A stretch of DNA of 20,437 nucleotides from Palsa-504 sp050010815 (lineage in GTDB: Bacteria > Actinomycetota > Actinomycetes > Streptosporangiales > Streptosporangiaceae): contig JBEKKH010000053.1 of assembly GCA_050010815.1 (NCBI GenBank), forward strand, positions 1 through 20,437, in the 5' to 3' direction. Below, one piece after another: positions 1 to 8,401 of this stretch. Numbering within the stretch: position 1 is the stretch's first letter; every line of letters begins with the position of its first letter. The translations under genes and the position numbers were made by a program. The notes under the pieces were generated by a model. It was not told the origin of the DNA. It ran no database searches and was given only the letters and a program-made list of their open reading frames with translations.

Positions 1-3000
1 ACCACGACCTGGCCCACCTCCGGATGACGCCCCAGCACCGCCTCGATCTCACCCGGCTCGATCCGGAACCCGCGCACCTTGACCTGCCCGTCCGCCCGGC
101 CCAGGTAATCCAGCACGCCACCACCACGCCACCGCACCAGGTCCCCGGTCCGGTACATCCGCTGCCCCGCCGCGCCGAACGGGCAGGCCACGAACCGCTC
201 CGCGGTCAGCCCCGGCCGGTTCAGGTACCCCCGGGCCACCTGCGGGCCGGCGATATACAGCTCGCCCGCCACCCCGGCCGGCACCGGGTTCAGCCAACGA
301 TCAAGCACGAACACCCGGCTGTTCGCCACCGGGCGGCCCACCAGCGGCCGGTCACTGTCCGCGCACCACCAATACAGCGCATCCACCGTGCACTCCGTCG
401 GCCCATACGTGTTGCAGGCCGCGACCCCCGCGGCCTGCCGCAGCCGCGACCACAACGCCGCCCCGACCGCCTCACCGCCCACCGAGACCAGGCTCAGCCG
501 GCACCGCACCAGCAGCCCCTCCTCCACCAGCTGCTCGGTATAGCTGGGCGTACCCTCGATGACGTCGAGGTCACGCTCGGCGATATACCCGACCATCACG
601 GCCGGCTCACGGCGCACCTGCTCGGTGAGCAGGTGCAGCTCATGCCCGGCCACCATCCACACCAGGCCATCCACCGAGGCGTCAAAGCACAGCGACGCGG
701 ACAGCGCCACCCGCAGCGGCCGCCCGCCCGCGGCCCGGCTCGCCACCGCCATCGCCTGCGCCCGGTGATGAGCCAGCAGGTTAGCCAGGTTCCCGTGCTG
801 CACCAGCACGCCCTTGGGCCGGCCCGTCGACCCGGACGTATAAATCACATACGCCGCATCCCCCGCCCCGGCCCGCCGCCGGGGATTCCCGGCCGGCCAG
901 CACGAATCATCCTCACCGGCCTGCACCAGGCCCACCCCGGCCAGCACCTCGGGCACCGGCCAGGACGCATCGGTGACCGCCACCGCCGGCGCCGCGTCCC
1001 GCACCATGGCCGCCAGCCGCTCCGCCGGGTACTCCCCGTCCAGCGGCAGGTACGCCGCACCGACCTTCCACACCGCCAGGATCGCCACCACCGACACCGC
1101 CGACCGCGGCACCGCCAGGGCGACCACCCGCTCCGGCCCGGCACCCGCCGCGACCAGACGACGCGCCAGCCGGTTAGCCCGCGCGTTCAGCTCCCCGAAC
1201 GACAACACCACCTCGCCGCACACCAGCGCCACCGCATCGGGGGTCCGGGCCGCCTGCGCCTCGAACACCTCCACCACCAGCGGGCCGGCCGGAACCGGCG
1301 CCGCGGTGTCGTTCCACTGCGCCAGCAGCTGGCGGTCCGGCCCGGACAGCAGGTCGAGCTGGCCGATCCGCTGGCCCGGGTCGGCGGCCACCTGCTTCAG
1401 CAGTTGCGCCAGCGCCGCCGCCAGCCGGTCCACCGTTTCCCTGTCGAACAAGTCGGTGGCGTACTCCAAGGCACCGCCGAGGCCGGCCGGGGTCCCACCG
1501 GGGCCGCGCTGCTCCGCCAGGTTCAGCTTCAGATCGAAGATGGCCGTGCCGGTCTCCGCCGGCTCGAACCGCGCCGTGACTCCTGGGAGCTCCAGGTTCG
1601 CCTCGGCATTGTTGCCGAGCGCCAGCATGACCTGGAACAGCGGGTGCCGGGCCAGCGAGCGAGCCGGCTTTAGCTCCTCCACCAGCAGCTTGAACGGCAC
1701 ATCCTGATGGGCGTAGGCGGTCAGGTTGGTCTCCCGGACCCGGGCCAGCAGCTCGGTGAATACCGGGTTCCCTGAGATGTCGGTGCGCAGTACCAGCGTG
1801 TTGGCGAAGTAGCCGATCAGGTCGTCGAGGGCATCGTCCATCCGTCCCGCGATCGGCGCGCCGATGGGGATATCCTCGCCCGCGCCGAACCGGTTCAGCA
1901 GCACGGCCAGCGCGGCCTGCAACAGCATGAAGAGCGTGCTGCCGTGAGCTGCGGCCAGCTGCGCGAGCCGCTGGTGCAACTCGGCGTCCAGTTCGATGGG
2001 CACCACGTCACCGCGGTGGCTGGCCACCCGTGGGCGGGGACGGTCCGCGGGCAGGGTGAGTTCCTCCGGGAGCCCGGCGAGCGCCTCCTTCCAGAAGCCG
2101 ATCTGACCCGACAGCAGGCTGTCGGGGTCGGCGGCGGAACCGAGCAGCTCCTGCTGCCACAAGGTATAGTCCGCGTACTGCACGGGGAGGTCGTCCCACT
2201 CGGGCGCGCCGCCGAGCCGCCGCGCCCCGTAGGCCGTCGCGAAATCTCGGAACAGCGGCCGCAGCGACCAGCCGTCGCTCGCGATGTGGTGCAGGACCAG
2301 GACCAGGACGTGCTCTCCGTCCCCCGCGGGGATGAGGTTGGCCCGGATCGGCAGGTCGGCAGCCAGGTCGAAGGGGGCGCTGGCCAGGTCGGCGACGGCG
2401 ACGGCGCGGTCGGCGACGGTAAGCAGGCGGGTGGTCGGCCCGTCCAGGATCTCCTGGCGCGGCACGCCGTCGGTCTCGCGGAAGACGGTGCGCAGGGCCT
2501 CATGCCGGGCTACCACGTCGCCGAGCGCTCGCTCGAGGGCGGCCGGGTCGAGGGCGCCGCGCAGCCGCAGCGCGAAGGAGACGTTGTAGTCGCCATTCGG
2601 ACCGTCGACCTGGCCGGCCAGCCAGAGGAGGCGCTGCGTGAAGGACAGCGGCAGCTGGGCCGGACGCGCCCGGCGCCGCAGCGGCAGGCGGATGCGCGAG
2701 CCCGCAAGACGCTCGCTGAGCCCGGCCACGGTCGGGGCCTGGAACAGGTCCCCGATGGCCATCTCGGCGCCAAGGGCCGAACGGACCCGGTTGACCAGCC
2801 TGGTGGCCAGCAGCGAGTGACCGCCGAGGTGGAAGAAGTCGTCGTCGACGGTCACCGGTCCGACCCCGAGCACCTCGGCGAACAGCCCGCAGAGGATCTC
2901 CTCGCGCGGGTCACGCGGCGCTCGTCCCGGCGAGTCACAGCCCAGGCCCACGACGGGAGCCGGGGCGGGCAGCGCCTGGCGATCGACCTTGCCGTTCGCG

Positions 3001-5828
3001 TTCAGCGGCAGTGCGGGCAGCACCACCACGGCTGACGGCACCATGTAGCCCGGCAGGTGGTCTGCGGCGAACCGGAGCAGCCGCGCGGGCAGATCTGGGG
3101 TCTCGGTGTCGGCCGCGCAGTAGGCGACCAGCCGCATGTCCCCGACCCGGTCTTCGCGGGTGATCGCTATCACCTGCCGGACCGCCTCGTGCCGGGCCAG
3201 CACCGCCTCGATCTCGCCCAGCTCGATCCGGAACCCGCGCAGCTTCACCTGGCCGTCCACCCGGCCCAGGAACTCCACAGTGCCGCCGGCCCGCCAGCAC
3301 ACCAGGTCGCCGGTCCGGTACATCCGGGTACCGGCGCCGAACGGGCAGGCCACGAAGCGCTCGGCGGTCAGCCCGGCCCGGTTCCAGTAGCCGCGGGCCA
3401 GGCCGGCCCCGGCCACGTACAGCTCGCCCGGCACCCCGGCCGGCACCGGCTGAAGCGCGTCGTCGAGCACGTACAGGGCCATGTTGTCCAGCGGGCCGCC
3501 GATCGGGGCCCGCGGGCCGGCCAGCTCCGCGGCGGTCAGCACCTGGTGGCTGGCGAACGTGGTCGCCTCGGTGGGGCCGTACACGTGGGCGAGCAGCAGG
3601 TCGGGGCAGGCGTCAAGGACCCGCCGCAGCAGCGCCGCCGACGCCGCCTCGCCGCCGGTGGACACCGTCCGCAGGCCGCCGAAGGCCGCCGGGTCCTCCT
3701 CGGCGACGAGGTCGAACAGCGCCTTGGTGAGGAACAGCGCCGTCACCCCGTGGCGTGCGACCACGGCACGCAGCGCAGCCGCGTCCAAGCCTCCGGGCGG
3801 CGCCACCACGACCGTGCCGCCGGACAGCAGCGGCACCCAGAGTTCATAGGTCGCCGCGTCGAAGGCATGCGGCGAGTGCAGCAGGATCCGCTCGTGCGCG
3901 CCGTCCCGCCAGCGCCGGTCCGCGGCTAGGCCGGCCACGTCGCGGTGCCGGATGGCCACCCCCTTCGGCACTCCGGTCGAGCCGGAGGTATACATCACGT
4001 ACGCGAGCTGGTCCGGGTGGATCGAAACCGCGGGAGCGGGCGAGTCGCCGCATCCCGGCTGGGCCTGGTCCCCGGAGATCCGCAGGACCTGGGCGGCGGG
4101 CGTGAAGTCGAGCTCAGCCCGGTCGGTCAGGATGACCGGGGCGCCGGTGTCGGCGATCACCTGGGCCATCCGCTCGGGCGGCAGGCTCGCGTGCAGCGGC
4201 ACGTAGCAACCGCCAGCCTTCACGACCGCCAGCGTCGCGACGACCAACGCCACGGACCGGTCCATCAGCATGACGACCGGGTGCTCGGGCCCGACGCCCA
4301 GCCCGATCAGCCGGGCCGCCAGCTCGTTGGCTCGCGCGTCCAGCTCCGCGTAGCTGAGCTCCGCGTCGTCGGCGGCGATCGCCACCGCGCCCGGGGTGCG
4401 GGCCACCTGGTGCGCGAACAGCTCCGGCAGCGAACCGGCCGGCGGCGGCGCGGCCGTATCGTTCCACTCGTGGAGGATCCGCGACCGCTCCCGCGCCCCG
4501 AGCATGTCGAGCCGCCCGATCGGAGTCGCCGGATCGGCCGCGGCCGCGGCCAGCAGGCGGGTGAGCAGGTCGGCGATCGAGCGCACCGTGCCGGTGTCGA
4601 ACAGGTCGGTCGCGAACTCCGCGGCGCCGAGAATCCCGGCGGGAGCCCCGTCGGAGCTGAAGACCTCCTCCAGACCGATGTTGATGTCGAACTTGGCGAC
4701 CCGCATCCCGATCGGCTCCGGCTCGGCCTGGAGCCCGGGCAGGTGCAGCCGGGCCGGATCGTTGTTCTGCAGCACGAGCAGGATCTGGAACAGCGGGTGC
4801 CGGGCCAGCGAGCGGGCCGGGTTGAGCTCCTCCACCAGCCGCTCGAAGGGAATGTCCTGATGGGCTTGGGCGTCAAGCTGGATCTCGCGGACCCGGTCGA
4901 GTAGTCCGGCGAAGCTCGGGTCGCCGGAGGTGTCGGTACGCAGCACCAGGATGTTGACGAAAAAGCCGACCAGGTCGTCGAGGGCCTCCTCGGGCCGCCC
5001 CGCGACGCCCGATCCGATCGGGATATCCGTGCCCGCGCCCAGCCGGGTCAGCAGGGCCGCGAGACCCGCCTGAAGCACCATGAACAGCGTCGCCCGGTGA
5101 CGGCGGGCCAGGTCGGCCAGCGCGGCGTGCAGCCCGGCGTCGAGGCGGAACGTGACCGAGTCGGCCGAGGCGCTCAGCACCGGGGGCCGGGGACGATCCG
5201 TCGGCAACTGCAGCTCCTCCGGCAGCCCGGCCAGTGCCACGCGCCAGTAGTCGAGCTGACGGGACAGCAGGCTATCCGGGTCGTCCTCTTCGCCGAGCAG
5301 TTCCCGCTGCCATTCGGCATAGTCCGCGTACTGCACCGGCAGCGGCTCCCAGCCGGGCGCCGCGCCGTCCAGGCGTGCGGCGTACGCGGCGGCGAGGTCG
5401 CGCAGCAGCGGGCCGAGCGACCAGCCATCACCGGCGATGTGATGCAGCACCACGAGGAGCACGTACTCGTCTGATTCCGGCACCAGAACCGTGACCCGGA
5501 TCGGCAGTTCACGGCTCAGGTCGAAGACCGTCGCCGCGGCCGCGTCGCGCAGGCCGGGAAGGCTCTGCGGATCACAGCGCAGCACCTCGAATCCCGGGTC
5601 CGCCTCCTCGCCGGGCAGCACCTGCTGGACCGGCACCCCGGACACGACCGGGAACACCGTGCGCAGCGACTCGTGCCTGCCGACCACGTCGAGCACCGCG
5701 GCCCGCAGCGCGGGCAGGTCGAGCTCGCCGCGCAGTCGTACCGCGAACGGGAGGTTGTAGAGCGCGCTCGGCCCTTCGATCTGGTCCACCAGCCACAGCC
5801 GTTGCTGCGCGAACGAAACGCGTGTCAC
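1..5828 (-). CDS. NRPS, C-A-T-C-A..., 3' end beyond the window
   Basis: This is an open frame of 1942 codons running off the left edge. I followed one phase by hand at about 5800, 5400, 3960, 2820, 2280, 840 and 1 without a shift. Domains: C (about 1-430; SFAQQRLWL near the start, HHIAGDGWS from 129), A (about 450-955; YTSGSTGVPKG from 613, pocket Asp657), T (LGGHSL, Ser1005), C (about 1065-1490; HHIASDGWS from 1180), A (from about 1510; YTSGSTGRPKG from 1663, pocket Asp1716, cut before the A10 lysine). Codes read by hand are DAYFSGVTFK, related to the published Ile code DAFFYGITFK, and DADESGTVD- (last position outside). The second pocket carries three acids beyond the invariant first Asp, which may fit a basic side chain. 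Its T domain and whatever follows lie outside. The start is GTG with GAGG 8 nt upstream, 25 nt after the dioxygenase stop. The two C domains resemble each other and differ from those of the first two proteins. Confidence 0.93.
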   Translation of the reverse strand, partial: MTRVSFAQQRLWLVDQIEGPSALYNLPFAVRLRGELDLPALRAAVLDVVGRHESLRTVFPVVSGVPVQQVLPGEEADPGFEVLRCDPQSLPGLRDAAAATVFDLSRELPIRVTVLVPESDEYVLLVVLHHIAGDGWSLGPLLRDLAAAYAARLDGAAPGWEPLPVQYADYAEWQRELLGEEDDPDSLLSRQLDYWRVALAGLPEELQLPTDRPRPPVLSASADSVTFRLDAGLHAALADLARRHRATLFMVLQAGLAALLTRLGAGTDIPIGSGVAGRPEEALDDLVGFFVNILVLRTDTSGDPSFAGLLDRVREIQLDAQAHQDIPFERLVEELNPARSLARHPLFQILLVLQNNDPARLHLPGLQAEPEPIGMRVAKFDINIGLEEVFSSDGAPAGILGAAEFATDLFDTGTVRSIADLLTRLLAAAAADPATPIGRLDMLGARERSRILHEWNDTAAPPPAGSLPELFAHQVARTPGAVAIAADDAELSYAELDARANELAARLIGLGVGPEHPVVMLMDRSVALVVATLAVVKAGGCYVPLHASLPPERMAQVIADTGAPVILTDRAELDFTPAAQVLRISGDQAQPGCGDSPAPAVSIHPDQLAYVMYTSGSTGVPKGVAIRHRDVAGLAADRRWRDGAHERILLHSPHAFDAATYELWVPLLSGGTVVVAPPGGLDAAALRAVVARHGVTALFLTKALFDLVAEEDPAAFGGLRTVSTGGEAASAALLRRVLDACPDLLLAHVYGPTEATTFASHQVLTAAELAGPRAPIGGPLDNMALYVLDDALQPVPAGVPGELYVAGAGLARGYWNRAGLTAERFVACPFGAGTRMYRTGDLVCWRAGGTVEFLGRVDGQVKLRGFRIELGEIEAVLARHEAVRQVIAITREDRVGDMRLVAYCAADTETPDLPARLLRFAADHLPGYMVPSAVVVLPALPLNANGKVDRQALPAPAPVVGLGCDSPGRAPRDPREEILCGLFAEVLGVGPVTVDDDFFHLGGHSLLATRLVNRVRSALGAEMAIGDLFQAPTVAGLSERLAGSRIRLPLRRRARPAQLPLSFTQRLLWLAGQVDGPNGDYNVSFALRLRGALDPAALERALGDVVARHEALRTVFRETDGVPRQEILDGPTTRLLTVADRAVAVADLASAPFDLAADLPIRANLIPAGDGEHVLVLVLHHIASDGWSLRPLFRDFATAYGARRLGGAPEWDDLPVQYADYTLWQQELLGSAADPDSLLSGQIGFWKEALAGLPEELTLPADRPRPRVASHRGDVVPIELDAELHQRLAQLAAAHGSTLFMLLQAALAVLLNRFGAGEDIPIGAPIAGRMDDALDDLIGYFANTLVLRTDISGNPVFTELLARVRETNLTAYAHQDVPFKLLVEELKPARSLARHPLFQVMLALGNNAEANLELPGVTARFEPAETGTAIFDLKLNLAEQRGPGGTPAGLGGALEYATDLFDRETVDRLAAALAQLLKQVAADPGQRIGQLDLLSGPDRQLLAQWNDTAAPVPAGPLVVEVFEAQAARTPDAVALVCGEVVLSFGELNARANRLARRLVAAGAGPERVVALAVPRSAVSVVAILAVWKVGAAYLPLDGEYPAERLAAMVRDAAPAVAVTDASWPVPEVLAGVGLVQAGEDDSCWPAGNPRRRAGAGDAAYVIYTSGSTGRPKGVLVQHGNLANLLAHHRAQAMAVASRAAGGRPLRVALSASLCFDASVDGLVWMVAGHELHLLTEQVRREPAVMVGYIAERDLDVIEGTPSYTEQLVEEGLLVRCRLSLVSVGGEAVGAALWSRLRQAAGVAACNTYGPTECTVDALYWWCADSDRPLVGRPVANSRVFVLDRWLNPVPAGVAGELYIAGPQVARGYLNRPGLTAERFVACPFGAAGQRMYRTGDLVRWRGGGVLDYLGRADGQVKVRGFRIEPGEIEAVLGRHPEVGQVV
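1632..1661. repeat. 30-bp direct repeat, copy in the second C domain of the left NRPS
   Basis: It is identical to 4785-4814, at the matching place in the second C domain of the same protein. Together they mark duplicated C domains or gene conversion between them. Confidence 0.85.
4785..4814. repeat. 30-bp direct repeat, copy in the first C domain of the left NRPS
   Basis: It is identical base for base to 1632-1661. On the coding strand it encodes RSLARHPLFQ, a conserved late C-domain motif. Flanking sequence is also similar but not identical. Confidence 0.85.
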
Positions 5829-5836
5829 GAGCTCTT

Positions 5837-5840
5837 CCTC
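5837..5840 (-). promoter_or_regulatory. Ribosome binding site of the left-hand NRPS
   Basis: The coding strand reads GAGG, followed 8 nt later by the GTG at 5828. The translated protein begins VTRVSFAQQRLWL, so the C domain starts almost at once. No in-frame ATG lies between the preceding stop and this GTG. Confidence 0.6.
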
Positions 5841-5853
5841 ACGTCGTATCTGG

Positions 5854-6879
5854 TCAGATTCCGGAGCGTGCGGCCGACAGCGGCCGGAGGCCGGCCGCCG
5901 CGGGAAGGACGCTCGGCCGGCAGTCCGCGACGTCGACCGGCTCGCCCATGGCGACGGCAATCTTCCGGTCGCCGCGGAACGGGTCGCGGCCGTGCGCGCA
6001 CAGCAGGTTGTCCACGAGCATCACGTCACCCGGCTGCCATGGCTCGCGCACCGTGGCCTTCGCGTAGGCGGTGTTGAGCGCGGCCACGTCCGGCTCGGTC
6101 AGCGGCTCGCCGTCGCCGAAACCGGTGCTGAACGGCAGCCCGTCCGGGCCGAACTCTTCGATCAGGGCCGCGCGGATATCAGGCTCGAGAGACCACTCGT
6201 GCCAGAAGGCCAGGTGGTTGAACCAGGCTTCCTCGTGAGTCTGCGGGTGAGTGATGATCCCCGGGCGCAACTGCCCGGTGCGTAGCGTCCCGTCCGGCTG
6301 CCAGGCCCAGGCGATGCGGTTGTCCGCGCAGTAGGCGGCCACCTCGTCCCGGTCCTGCGTGCCGAACGCGGTGGCCCAGTCCAGCGACACCAGGCCCGAG
6401 TAGTTCCTGGTCAGCGTCCAGCCTGAGGTCTTCATGCGGTCGACCAGGGGCGGCGGCAGCGCACCGAGGACCCGCCGGCAGTCCGCCACCGGGGTGGCCC
6501 CGCCCGCGGCGGCCGCGGTCAGGCACGCAAACAGCAGCAGGCCGGGGAAGGTCAGCGTGTAGCTGTTCTCGTTGTGCATCCGGATCGCCTGGGCCGGCGG
6601 CAGGTCGGTGGAGGAGAAGACCCCGTGGCCGAAGTCGCTGCGCGGCGTGGCCTTCTCCCGGTAGGGGGTGCGCCGCGGGATGAGGATGTCGCGGACGCGC
6701 GCGACGTCCTCGCTGCCCGCGACCGGCAGGCCGCGCAGGAAGACGGCACCGTGCTCGTGCAGGGCGAGGCGGAGCTCCGGTTCGGCCGCCTTGAGCCACT
6801 GGCAGGCCTGGTCCAGGTCCGACACGACCGGGGCCCGGGTGAGCGCCGGGCGGCCCGGATTGATCTCCCACGTCAGCAT
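5854..6879 (-). CDS. SyrP-like Fe(II)/2-oxoglutarate dioxygenase (TauD/TfdA fold)
   Basis: The protein has 341 residues and resembles TauD/TfdA enzymes found in NRPS clusters, such as the aspartate beta-hydroxylase SyrP. Members use Fe(II), O2 and 2-oxoglutarate to hydroxylate free or carrier-bound amino acids. The iron triad is visible as HNE (His102, Glu104) and His296 in CAHGRDPF; Arg305 in GDRKI should bind 2-oxoglutarate. HxE rather than HxD is normal in AsnO/VioC/SyrP-type enzymes. GGATPVADCRRV (126-137) and WFNHLAFWH (219-227) also fit the group. The ATG at 6879 follows the MbtH stop by 7 nt, with GGAG 11 nt upstream. No Asp-type specificity code was found in the window, so the substrate is open: it could be the Gln-like residue, another residue here, or one activated beyond the left edge. 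Calling it a hydroxylase rather than a desaturase or other oxidase is family inference. Confidence 0.9.
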   Translation of the reverse strand: MLTWEINPGRPALTRAPVVSDLDQACQWLKAAEPELRLALHEHGAVFLRGLPVAGSEDVARVRDILIPRRTPYREKATPRSDFGHGVFSSTDLPPAQAIRMHNENSYTLTFPGLLLFACLTAAAAGGATPVADCRRVLGALPPPLVDRMKTSGWTLTRNYSGLVSLDWATAFGTQDRDEVAAYCADNRIAWAWQPDGTLRTGQLRPGIITHPQTHEEAWFNHLAFWHEWSLEPDIRAALIEEFGPDGLPFSTGFGDGEPLTEPDVAALNTAYAKATVREPWQPGDVMLVDNLLCAHGRDPFRGDRKIAVAMGEPVDVADCRPSVLPAAAGLRPLSAARSGI

Positions 6880-6886
6880 GGCGTGC

Positions 6887-7099
6887 TCAGCTCCGGTCTA
6901 GGGCCGCGAGCAGGCTGGCCGGGCGGATGTCGGTCCAGTTGGCCTCGATGTAGTCCAGGCAGCCCGGCCGGGAGTCCTCGCCGTGCGCGGTCGACCAGCC
7001 GGCCGGCACCTCGATCCAGGCAGGCCACAGTGAGTGCTGGTTCTCGTCGTTCACGAGCACCAGGTACTGGGCGTCGTCGTCCTCGAATGGGTTCGTCAT
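6887..7099 (-). CDS. MbtH-like NRPS chaperone
   Basis: This is a 70-residue MbtH-family protein. Family members bind adenylation domains and are often needed for their solubility or activity. The hallmark pattern is intact: NPFED at the N terminus, NDENQHSLWP, AGW, then CLDYIEANWTDIRPASL. The chosen start is the second of two in-frame ATGs. A strong GGAGGG at 7107-7112 lies only 1 nt before the ATG at 7105 but 7 nt before the ATG at 7099, and MTNPFED is the usual start of the family. The gene sits in a 27-nt-spaced slot after the P450 and 7 nt before the dioxygenase. It probably serves the six A domains of this cluster, particularly those that need a partner. Confidence 0.95.
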   Translation of the reverse strand: MTNPFEDDDAQYLVLVNDENQHSLWPAWIEVPAGWSTAHGEDSRPGCLDYIEANWTDIRPASLLAALDRS

Positions 7100-7106
7100 G
7101 GTCATG

Positions 7107-7112
7107 CCCTCC
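7107..7112 (-). promoter_or_regulatory. Ribosome binding site that decides the MbtH start
   Basis: The coding-strand sequence is GGAGGG. It is 1 nt from the first in-frame ATG (7105) and 7 nt from the second (7099). Only the second spacing suits initiation, and it gives the MTNPFED start usual for the family. Confidence 0.75.
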
Positions 7113-7132
7113 GTGTGATGGTGGTTTTGAAG

Positions 7133-8401
7133 CTAACTGCGAGCGACCGGCGCGAGCGGCACCCGCTGAGGCGGAAAAGCGGCAGTCGGGTCGGGCGGGC
7201 CAGCGGGTCGCCGGCGGCCAGCCGGGCGGGCAGGCAACCGGGCGGGAAACTGCTCGAGCCCGAAGTTGATGATCGAGCGGTTGTACCGCGGCGGGCCGAG
7301 CGGCTCGATTCGCTCGACCCGGTCTAGGGCGGCCGAGAAGACCGCGGCCAGCTCGGCCTTGGCCAGCGGGCCGCCGATACAGTAGTGCGCTCCGAGGCCA
7401 AGCGCCAGGTGACGGTTGGGCGAGCGGTCGAGCCGGATCTCGTCCGGATGCGGGAAGGCCGCCGGATCGTGATTGGCCGCCCAGGTCCATACGACGATCC
7501 GGTCGCCGCGGGGGATCCGCCACCCGCCGAGCTCGACGTCCCGGGTTGCGGTGCGCAGGGTGTGCAGCCCGACCGAGGTCCAGCGCAGCAGCTCCTCCAC
7601 GGCGGCGTCCATCGCCGCCTCGCCGCGCTGCAGGCTGCGCCACAGGTCCGGCCGCGAGGCCAGGGTGTGCAGGCCCATCCCCGCGGTATGCCGGACGGTC
7701 TGTACCCCGCCCACGACGATGTTGTCCAGGTTGAGCACCACGGACTCGACCGGCAGCAGCCGCCCGGCGACCCGGTAGGTCGCCATCTTGCTGATCAGGT
7801 CGTCGCGGGGGTCCGCCCGCCGCCGCATCACCTGCTGCAGCAGGTACGGGATGAGCTGCTGGTGGCCGACCCGGCGTGCTTCCGCGGTGCCGCCGAGGAA
7901 GGCCGCGTCGCATACCCGCATCACCATGTCCCGGTCCTGAGCCGGGATGTCGAGCAGGTCGCACATCACCGCCAGCGGCAGGGCTGCGACGACCTGCACG
8001 AGGTCGGCCTCACCCTGGCCCACGGCCGTGTCGAAGATCTCCCCGGCCAGCTCGGTGATGCTCCGGACGGCGTGGCGCACCCCGCCCGGGGAGAAGAACG
8101 GCGTGGCGGGGGCCCGCAGCTCCCGGTGCCGGGGCGGGTCGGTCAGCGCCATCATCCGGCCGGCCCCGGCCGGCGTGTGGCCCTCCCCCGCGCCGAGCAG
8201 CGAGCCGCCCTCGGAGCTGTAGGCCGCGGTGTTCTTCAGCACCTCGACGGCCAGCTCGTAGGACAGCACCGACCAGACCGGGCCGTCCCGCGCGGTCTCG
8301 GTGCGGCGCACCGGGGCCTCGCGGCGCAGTTCTCCGATGACGGCCGGCAGGTCGGGACGGGCCCATAGGCCGGGGTCGCTCAGATCGACCGGGCTGGCCA
8401 C
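7133..8401 (-). CDS. Cytochrome P450, probable amino-acid beta-hydroxylase
   Basis: The protein has 422 residues and is soluble, with no membrane anchor, as is usual for actinomycete biosynthetic P450s. Seen: TDPPRH near 87-92, the I-helix GGVQTVRH (231-238), ExxR at Glu270-Arg273, and the haem loop LGLGAHYCIGG with Cys341 as iron ligand. The loop has Leu where most P450s have Phe. The usual acid in the I-helix AGxE/DTT motif is replaced by Gln234, and Val236 replaces the second Thr; Thr235 is kept. About 30 residues at the C terminus are Pro/Arg rich and look unstructured. The start is a GTG with AAGGGGG 5 nt upstream, inside the end of the thioesterase gene. P450s next to A-T didomains and thioesterases (NovI, NikQ) hydroxylate the beta carbon of the carrier-bound amino acid. 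The same role here, acting on the Gln-like residue or on an in-line carrier (as P450sky does), is inference. Confidence 0.93.
   Translation of the reverse strand: MASPVDLSDPGLWARPDLPAVIGELRREAPVRRTETARDGPVWSVLSYELAVEVLKNTAAYSSEGGSLLGAGEGHTPAGAGRMMALTDPPRHRELRAPATPFFSPGGVRHAVRSITELAGEIFDTAVGQGEADLVQVVAALPLAVMCDLLDIPAQDRDMVMRVCDAAFLGGTAEARRVGHQQLIPYLLQQVMRRRADPRDDLISKMATYRVAGRLLPVESVVLNLDNIVVGGVQTVRHTAGMGLHTLASRPDLWRSLQRGEAAMDAAVEELLRWTSVGLHTLRTATRDVELGGWRIPRGDRIVVWTWAANHDPAAFPHPDEIRLDRSPNRHLALGLGAHYCIGGPLAKAELAAVFSAALDRVERIEPLGPPRYNRSIINFGLEQFPARLPARPAGRRRPAGPPDPTAAFPPQRVPLAPVARS

Noticed and set aside
49..5512. Several short minus-strand frames within the left NRPS
   Set aside because: All are in phases other than the single continuous frame that encodes C-A-T-C-A motifs, so they are shadows and not gene fragments or frameshifts.
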